Positions 57,505 through 64,000 of a stretch of DNA of 64,000 nt are shown here, in pieces (position 1 is the first letter of the stretch; each line of letters opens with the position of its first letter). The notes under the pieces are model-generated. The model saw only the letters and a list, made by a program, of their open reading frames with translations. It ran no database searches and was not told the origin of the DNA. This stretch comes from Alphaproteobacteria bacterium (lineage in GTDB: Bacteria > Planctomycetota > Phycisphaerae > UBA1845): positions 62,001 through 126,000 of the forward strand of contig JANQQE010000027.1 in assembly GCA_028285105.1 (NCBI GenBank), given 5' to 3'. The translations under genes and the position numbers were made by a program.

Positions 57505-58893
57505 TCAAACTGAAACCTCATCCACTTCGCGTAACATGAACGCCAGACATCCTGCCAATAACAAGATCGCCGCTTTGAACAACACGAGATTGCCCACGCT
57601 CATCAAGACCCACATCAACGTGACATTTCGACCGTCTACCAACGATTCCAATCCGCTGAACTTGTCGAAGTTCGGAATCAGGAAGTAGACGATCCAGATG
57701 ACCGAGTTGAGGATCATCTGAACAATCCCCAATGATCCCTCTTCCGGAATCCAACTGACTGAGTCGAGAAGAAATTCCCGACTGGTCGCAAGGATGAGGA
57801 TCGTAAATGCCCCGAGACAAGCTACGGGGAATGAAAATACTGTAGACAGTGCGACGGCGATGGCGGCCAGAAACGCCAATCGGCACAAAACCAGGCTCAA
57901 CGCCCGAACGAAATTGCCTCCGAATGTACCGATCGGAAAGTACACCTGCACCGAATCGTCGCGCTGAAAAACGATTGTATTGTCGTACTGTTTTTCGCCG
58001 AACCGTGCGTATGGATTGATGTTTTGAAAGATGACCTGAAGCGTGTTGTCCGGTGCAACGCAGTCGGCAGGAACCGAAACGGTATGGATTCGATTCATGA
58101 AGTCTCGGCGAGGTACACCATATTGCTCCGTTCCCTTTTCGGCGCTTCCGAAGATCCAGCTGTATCTAATGATTTCATCGGGCGGAAAGTTTGAAACGCG
58201 GTGTTCGTATCGGAGATGAATCATCGAATCCTTGCTGCGATCGCACCGAACGTTTTCGAACTCAAAGACCCTTGTCTCTCGCGGCCAAATGACACGCCAG
58301 CGCTCGCGCATCTGTGCTTGAATCTTCTTCTTTTCTTTGACCTCATCGTGGTCTGGCAGTCCCGAATACTTACCGATCTCGACGTTTTCTTGGTACTTGG
58401 CCGCTGCCTCGGACGCGAACGACGGAATGACATAGTTCGATGCGTGTCGCGCACTTAGAATCTGACCTTCCAAGCGTTCCCTGTCGATCTTATCCTGAGC
58501 CGGTTCGGAGGCCAGATACAACGTCAATCCAAATATCAGCACACCGGCAATCAACAGCAGCATCGTATCAATGCACACGATTCCAAACCAACGCCCGACG
58601 ATATACTTCCAGCGTGCAACGGGCTTGGTCATCAGCATCAGGATTTGCTTGCCGGCGAGATCGTCAGAGATCGATTTGGCGAGGAAAATTGACAGCAATG
58701 AGAGCAGAAAACTGACCGTTGTTATGGAATACGAAAGGTAGGCCTGCACCGCTCCGCTGACCGTGTTGTCGCCCTTGGATACGAACGGCAAGCCGATCAG
58801 AATGATCGCCATGACAAAGATAAATGAGATCGCGACCTTGTTGCGAATGCTTTCTGAAATCGTATGACGGGCAACGGTCCAGATACTACCCAT
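57505..58893 (-). CDS. ABC-2-type transporter permease
   Basis: 'MGSIWTVARHTISESIRNKVAISFIFVMAIILIGLPFV...LLLIAGVLIFGLTLYL'; multiple TM; overlaps the ATPase ORF end. Confidence 0.82.
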   Translation of the reverse strand: MGSIWTVARHTISESIRNKVAISFIFVMAIILIGLPFVSKGDNTVSGAVQAYLSYSITTVSFLLSLLSIFLAKSISDDLAGKQILMLMTKPVARWKYIVGRWFGIVCIDTMLLLIAGVLIFGLTLYLASEPAQDKIDRERLEGQILSARHASNYVIPSFASEAAAKYQENVEIGKYSGLPDHDEVKEKKKIQAQMRERWRVIWPRETRVFEFENVRCDRSKDSMIHLRYEHRVSNFPPDEIIRYSWIFGSAEKGTEQYGVPRRDFMNRIHTVSVPADCVAPDNTLQVIFQNINPYARFGEKQYDNTIVFQRDDSVQVYFPIGTFGGNFVRALSLVLCRLAFLAAIAVALSTVFSFPVACLGAFTILILATSREFLLDSVSWIPEEGSLGIVQMILNSVIWIVYFLIPNFDKFSGLESLVDGRNVTLMWVLMSVGNLVLFKAAILLLAGCLAFMLREVDEVSV

Positions 58894-60103
58894 TATCCCG
58901 ATCCTTTTGATCCGCTGAATTCTCTTGCCCGAGCAGCCCGTCAATCACGCTTTGATTGGCTTCGACTTTCTTGGGCGCAGTGGTCTTTGGCGATGACTCA
59001 GACGATGGTTTCGGCTTGAAATCTGCTGTGGGCGATGGTTTTGGCTTCGTCAGTTCGTCCAGCACTCTTGAGGAAGGTGCGGGATCTTTTTCTTTCTTCG
59101 CCGACATGGGTACCGGAACCGCCGGTGTTTCTTGATCCGCTGCCAGAATCAGCGATTGGATGATCTCGCTACCGTCATCGGTTGCAGCGCCGAGAAACTC
59201 AGGAATGGCTCCTGCTTGCCCGGCGCCTGACGTTTCGATCTTTGCCGCCTGCGCATCTTCAACGATCTTGAGAAACAGATTCTCAAGTCGGCCTGTCGGC
59301 ACACTGACATCGATGGGTTTCGACTCGCGCCTTTCAACGACCGACTTGATCTCTTCAATGGTACCCGGTTGAAGCCGTTCCGCCTGAATCTGCGTGACGT
59401 CCTTCTGGGCCAGCAGTTCCTTCACTGTTCCTTCGGCTTGAACTTTTCCGCCATACAGGATGCAAACCCTGTCACAAACATCCTCGACATCAGCCAACAA
59501 ATGGCTGCTCAGCAGAATCGTCTTGCCCATGTCGCCAAGCCTGCGAATGACATCCTTGATCTGACGTGTTCCGATCGGGTCAAGACCGGATGTTGGTTCG
59601 TCCAGAACCAGAAATTCAGGATCGTTGATTAGGGCTTGGGCCAAACCGATGCGACGGGCCATGCCTTTCGAGTATTCGCCGATACGCCGATTCGATTCAT
59701 GTTGCAATCCAACCATTTCCAGCAACATGTCGCGGCGTTCGCGGCGAACCTGCCCATGTTGACGAAAGAGTCTGCCGTAAAAATCCAGCGTCTCCTTCGC
59801 ATCAAGGAATCGATAAAGATACGATTCCTCGGGCAAATATCCGATTCGCTGTTTGATCGCCACGTCGGTTGGAGGCCGCCCAAAAACGGAGATGCGTCCT
59901 CGTGTGGGATAAAGCAATCCGAGCAACATCTTGATGACGGTACTCTTGCCCGAACCGTTGGGGCCCAGAAGTCCGAAAACCTCTCCAGGCTTGATTTCGA
60001 TGTTGAGATCCTGAACCGCCGAAACGCGAGGCCGCCGCCAAAAATCCTTAAAGACCTTTTGCAGTCCCACAGTTTGAATGACTGGTAGCGTTGATTCGAC
60101 CAT
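58886..60103 (-). CDS. ABC transporter ATP-binding protein with Pro/Lys/Ser-rich C-terminal extension
   Basis: Walker A 'GLLGPNGSGKSTVIKML', signature 'YSKGMARRIGLAQALINDPEFLVLDEPTSGLDP'. Confidence 0.92.
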   Translation of the reverse strand: MVESTLPVIQTVGLQKVFKDFWRRPRVSAVQDLNIEIKPGEVFGLLGPNGSGKSTVIKMLLGLLYPTRGRISVFGRPPTDVAIKQRIGYLPEESYLYRFLDAKETLDFYGRLFRQHGQVRRERRDMLLEMVGLQHESNRRIGEYSKGMARRIGLAQALINDPEFLVLDEPTSGLDPIGTRQIKDVIRRLGDMGKTILLSSHLLADVEDVCDRVCILYGGKVQAEGTVKELLAQKDVTQIQAERLQPGTIEEIKSVVERRESKPIDVSVPTGRLENLFLKIVEDAQAAKIETSGAGQAGAIPEFLGAATDDGSEIIQSLILAADQETPAVPVPMSAKKEKDPAPSSRVLDELTKPKPSPTADFKPKPSSESSPKTTAPKKVEANQSVIDGLLGQENSADQKDRDNG

Positions 60104-60183
60104 GGTTTAGGCGCGTTTCCGAATGGGTCAACGATGTCCGTCTTGAGCCCTCTGCTCGATCGTCTAGTCGTGGTGACTTGCGT

Positions 60184-61500
60184 TTATGGCATAATTGCGT
60201 GCAATTTCTTCTTCGGCGCAAATTCGTAAGCGTCGCTCTCTTGGCGCAATCTTTCGGTTTCGTCACGAGCCGCCTGCTCGGGGTCGGGTTCGATGTGAAT
60301 GCGAAGTTCCATCGCATTGCTGGCGACGAAGTGCTTGGTCAAACCTTTCTGCTGAAGAACCCGCTGCCTGGTTTGTTCCCAAAGGCGGTGAATCAGCAGG
60401 TCGGGCGATTCGAGATATTCATCAAGCACCGCGTGATACTGGTCTACATCGCCTTCGATTTGCTGTACGACTTTCGTGTAGTACCCGCGTGCAAGCCGAA
60501 TCTGTTCACCAGCTGCTCCGGATGCTTCGTTTTCCAGTATCTGATCGATTTCAGCTTCCAACTTCTTTTGCTTCGCTTCGTCGTTCGTCTCAATGGCGGC
60601 GTCGAGTTGATCCAGCAAGCCCACATGTCTTTCGCCCGTTCTTGTCTGATACGTCGCCAACTCGCGCCAGGAATTGCCCGCCGTTGCATTGAGAACTTTG
60701 ATGCGCTGCTGATGGGCTTCCTGAACGGCTTTGTCGCGTTCGCTTTGCGCTTTGGCCACATTGTCAAAGGCAATCATCGTCGGTCCAGGAACGGAAGAGT
60801 GTGGAATGTCGAGGGCGACAACATGAACGCCAGTTTCCAACTGTTCAAGCCGTTCGTTTACCATCGAGCGCACCTTGAAGGCGACATCGGTTGTTGAACC
60901 TCGGGTCACGTCTTCGGCGCTGTAACTGGAAACGGCGTTTATCGTGGCGTCGTTGAGCAAAGACTTGATCAACACTTCCACTTCCGTCGTCGATTCGTCG
61001 CCGACATTAAGAACGTATCGTTCCAGGTTTTTCACTCGGTACTTCACGTCCCACTGAATATGAACGATTCCGTTGTCAGCCGTCAGCAGAGACCCATCAA
61101 GTCCGGGGTTCAATATGCCACTGTTTCGCACTTTGCTGAGCGGTTCATTGATCTGGCCCTCTTTGACTTTGGGCCAGTGATCAAGGCTGCGGAACGAATT
61201 GTCCTTCTTGGTCGCAAAGATCAAAGTTTCTTCGATTGGGAATGGGAATGCTATCGAAGCACCAGAACCCTTGACCCGGTTCAACTTGCCGAAGCGAAAC
61301 ACAACTGCTTCTGAATCTTCGTCAACAATCCGCACGCCGCTAAATGCATAAAGCACAACGAGTACGACCATGATGAACTTGAGAATGTTGAAGCTTGCCC
61401 GCATGGCATCGGCGAGCGATTGGTTTGCCGCATCCAGCGGAGCTTCACCCGGCAAATCGCCTGCCGGAGGATGATGATGGTGATGATGCGAGTGGGCCAT
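60184..61500 (-). CDS. SPFH-domain (HflK-like) membrane protein
   Basis: TM then 'GVRIVDEDSEAVVFRFGKLNRV...ADNGIVHIQWDVKYRVKNLERYVLNVGD'; N-terminal His tract. Confidence 0.85.
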   Translation of the reverse strand: MAHSHHHHHHPPAGDLPGEAPLDAANQSLADAMRASFNILKFIMVVLVVLYAFSGVRIVDEDSEAVVFRFGKLNRVKGSGASIAFPFPIEETLIFATKKDNSFRSLDHWPKVKEGQINEPLSKVRNSGILNPGLDGSLLTADNGIVHIQWDVKYRVKNLERYVLNVGDESTTEVEVLIKSLLNDATINAVSSYSAEDVTRGSTTDVAFKVRSMVNERLEQLETGVHVVALDIPHSSVPGPTMIAFDNVAKAQSERDKAVQEAHQQRIKVLNATAGNSWRELATYQTRTGERHVGLLDQLDAAIETNDEAKQKKLEAEIDQILENEASGAAGEQIRLARGYYTKVVQQIEGDVDQYHAVLDEYLESPDLLIHRLWEQTRQRVLQQKGLTKHFVASNAMELRIHIEPDPEQAARDETERLRQESDAYEFAPKKKLHAIMP

Positions 61501-61573
61501 GAACCTAACTCACTGAGGTTAAACGTTTTTCCAGGCACAGATCAGCGACAATTTCGGAGTTGCGCCTGGGACT

Positions 61574-62512
61574 CTAGTTACTTGCCGTCGCCGCGGAGGG
61601 TTTTTGAATTCTCGTCTCCGGGTTCCAGACATTAAACGGTTGAATTTCGGTATCGAGAAACACTTCCGCGCGATTACGCAGAATGACTTCGATCGATCGA
61701 AGTTGGTCGAGGAATATTCGCAGCTCTTCGTGCTCCTTGAATTCCTTGTATATTTCACCGACCTTGGCAAGTCCTTCGCTTTCGATGCGGGCGACCTTTC
61801 GCTCGACCATCGCCATGATTCGTCCACTTGCCGCCTGGGCAGCCGCTTTGATCCGCGTTCCTTCGGCATCGCCTTCCGAGCGATACTTGTCGGCTTTGAC
61901 CTCCTGGGTCTTCTTCATCGTAGTAAACACCGCCTGCGTGACGTTGGCGGGCAGGGCGAGTTGTTTGACGCCAAACGTGCAGATTTCAACGCCGAAGTCT
62001 TTCTTGGCGTCAGCGGCGATCGCGTCCATCATCTCTTGCTCAATATCTTGCAGCTTTCGATCGGAGGCCTTGGTCGAGACAAAATCAGAGAAGTTGTGCT
62101 GACCGATAACGGCTTTCTTGAGGCTGCGAATGCGCGTTCGCAGCGCTTCTTCGCCCGATTCGATTTCGTTGTAACGGGTGTGGAACTTGAAGGGATCGAC
62201 AATGCGCCATGTGGTAAACGTGGTGACGATGATCTGCTTGCTGTCCAGTGTCGGTGCTTCTTCGATGCGGCCTTCCAACAGACGCAGGCGCGTGTCGTAC
62301 TTGACCACACTTTGAATGGGCCAAGGCCACTTCAGATTCAACCCGGCGAAGAAGCTGTTGTCATTCTCGTCGATGCGAATGGGAACCTCGCTCGCGTTAC
62401 CGAACGTTTTTTTGATCGCAACTTCCGTAGAGCGAACCTGAAATGTACACCAGTACATAAGCAGGATCGCCATCAGCAGGACCGCAGCGATGATCGAAGG
62501 TGTGTTTTTCAT
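61574..62512 (-). CDS. SPFH-domain (HflC-like) membrane protein
   Basis: 'CTFQVRSTEVAIKKTFGNA', 'GLNLKWPWPIQSVVKYDTRLRLLEG', 'QVKADKYRSEGDAEGTRIKAAAQA'. Confidence 0.85.
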   Translation of the reverse strand: MKNTPSIIAAVLLMAILLMYWCTFQVRSTEVAIKKTFGNASEVPIRIDENDNSFFAGLNLKWPWPIQSVVKYDTRLRLLEGRIEEAPTLDSKQIIVTTFTTWRIVDPFKFHTRYNEIESGEEALRTRIRSLKKAVIGQHNFSDFVSTKASDRKLQDIEQEMMDAIAADAKKDFGVEICTFGVKQLALPANVTQAVFTTMKKTQEVKADKYRSEGDAEGTRIKAAAQAASGRIMAMVERKVARIESEGLAKVGEIYKEFKEHEELRIFLDQLRSIEVILRNRAEVFLDTEIQPFNVWNPETRIQKPSAATASN

Positions 62513-62678
62513 GTGAGCTTCTCCGTGAAGTCGAAATCGATTTGAATGTTGAGTTCGACGATCACGCGATAACGAATCCTTACTCTATCGAGTCAGTTTG
62601 GCAAACAAGTTTGGTAATTCAGGCGGGCATTAAAACCGCCCACGTCAACAACCAACGTCAATGCTGAAAAATTCCGTG

Positions 62679-64000
62679 CTAATCTGTGTCGATGTCAATG
62701 GTTCCGGTCTGCGGCTTGTCGTAGATCACGACCACCTTCTTGGTCGGGTCGGTCACCACCACATACTTACGAATGTTTGTCAATGCTTCCTGGAGCATCT
62801 CCAGGTACTTTCGCACTTTGTACAATCGCGGTGCCGCTTCGTACGCCGCAATCTCCGCGCTGAATACCGTCAGGTTGCGCCGGGCTTGCGTGACCTCGTA
62901 GAGAATTCGAGCCTGAATCTCCGCAATCCTGGATGCCGCCGAACCGCCTGTCGGTACTGTTCCACCGGCTGCATCGATCGAACCCATCAACAGTTCGTCG
63001 ACGCGATCAATCGCTGCCTGCTTTTGTTCGTCGGTTGAAGATTCGTCCTGGGCGATTCGATCCATCGCGAGGATAGCCCGGTCAAGTCGCAGTGCCCGGT
63101 TGCGACTGCCCGCCACCGTCGTCAGGATTTCTTCAGCCTGTCCTCGAGCCTCTTCGACGAAGGCGTCTTTTTCCATCTCGGCTTTGACGACTTCCTGAAA
63201 CGCTTTCGCCACATCGTCGGTGGGGTGGGCTTCTTGAACGCCGCAAAAAAGTATCTCGACACCCAGATTCAATTCGTCTGCCCGCTTTTGGAGAATCCGG
63301 TGCAGCGACTCATTCACCTCGCCGCGACCCGGTCCAATGATTCGATCGACATCCACGCTGGCTGCGTAGTCGGTCAACACCTGGTAGGCGATGGATTCGA
63401 CCAGGCGCTCGGGTTCATAGTGTTCATACAGATAGTCGTCCAGCGACTTGACCCGATACTGGATGTTCACCGACACCATGAGCAAACCGACGGCGACGGC
63501 TTTACCTTCTTTCCTCGCATCATTGGCTTGCTCGGCGCCACTGGCGATGGCATCCTGCGCATCGTCGTCAATGTTGCTTTCCGTATCGAAGTTGGTGATA
63601 TCCGGACTTGCGACAACGAGCATCATCTCCGCGTTGAATTCGTGTTTCTCGCCCCAGAGAATCGGTTTCTCGCGAAGTTTTCCGTCAACCTCTTCCATGT
63701 TGGCTTCTTTGTCGTGATCGACGGAGGAACCCACCGTGATCGTCCGAACCCGATCGACCCGCGCCCGGTAGACGCAATCAATTGGCCAGGGACATTTGAA
63801 GTGCAGCCCGGGCGACAGGACTTCATCGCCTCTTTGCAGGCGTTTGCCGAATCGTTCGATGACGGCTTGCTCGTCGGCATCCACGAATACGACTGTAGAC
63901 AGCAAAATCAACGCGAAGACACCGAAGGCAATCATCGGAGCCATCGCTCTCTGCAGCAGACTATAGAACCAAGTCTTACTGACCTCGAATCCGAACTGGT
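62679..64000 (-). CDS. SPFH-domain (HflK-like) membrane protein, 5' end beyond window
   Basis: 'VVFVDADEQAVIERFGKRLQRG...VLSPGLHFKCPWPIDCVYRARVDRVRT'; the frame stays open upstream to the window edge ('QFGFEVSKTWFYSLLQRAMAPM'). Confidence 0.82.
   Translation of the reverse strand, partial: QFGFEVSKTWFYSLLQRAMAPMIAFGVFALILLSTVVFVDADEQAVIERFGKRLQRGDEVLSPGLHFKCPWPIDCVYRARVDRVRTITVGSSVDHDKEANMEEVDGKLREKPILWGEKHEFNAEMMLVVASPDITNFDTESNIDDDAQDAIASGAEQANDARKEGKAVAVGLLMVSVNIQYRVKSLDDYLYEHYEPERLVESIAYQVLTDYAASVDVDRIIGPGRGEVNESLHRILQKRADELNLGVEILFCGVQEAHPTDDVAKAFQEVVKAEMEKDAFVEEARGQAEEILTTVAGSRNRALRLDRAILAMDRIAQDESSTDEQKQAAIDRVDELLMGSIDAAGGTVPTGGSAASRIAEIQARILYEVTQARRNLTVFSAEIAAYEAAPRLYKVRKYLEMLQEALTNIRKYVVVTDPTKKVVVIYDKPQTGTIDIDTD

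Noticed and set aside
61604-62545. 313-aa plus-strand ORF opposite the HflC-like gene
   Set aside because: Antisense shadow ORF; the minus strand has clear SPFH homology.
1-64000. CRISPR arrays, transposases, phage genes
   Set aside because: No regularly spaced repeats and no transposase/integrase-like ORFs were seen.

Overview
The window reads as a chromosomal segment of a Planctomycetes-type (Phycisphaerae-like) bacterium; this taxonomic call is an inference from DUF1559-like prepilins, dockerin-like and 'GACC' Cys repeats, and gene content. Main blocks: (1) secreted, prepilin and lipoprotein genes with DsbD-like, radical SAM and M6 protease genes (0-12 kb). (2) A SpoIIE-type phosphatase, a FliA-type sigma factor and ymdB-rny (12-16 kb). 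(3) pepT converging on a nonulosonic (sialic/legionaminic-like) acid operon that includes a fused NeuA-NeuB protein (17-24.4 kb). (4) A coupled secreted protein + matrixin protease pair and lipoproteins (24.6-30.2 kb). (5) Housekeeping genes uvrB, nadC, rsgA, pyrF and murD (32-39 kb). (6) A flagellar operon flgF-flgG-flgA-flgH-flgI-flgJ(N)-flgN-flgK-flgL-fliW-csrA-flagellin (39-51.3 kb). (7) An FHA-GAF histidine kinase, an endo/exonuclease, and an operon of three SPFH (HflK/HflC-like) proteins plus an ABC-2 exporter and a large unknown membrane protein (51-64 kb). The most interesting signal is a set of RNA hairpins that place GGA/Shine-Dalgarno sequences in apical loops in front of flagellin, flgA, fliA and (as leader structures) csrA and fliW. 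This suggests a locally encoded FliW-CsrA post-transcriptional flagellar regulon. No tRNA, rRNA, CRISPR array or transposon was found. All calls come from reading the sequence; no database search or folding program was run.
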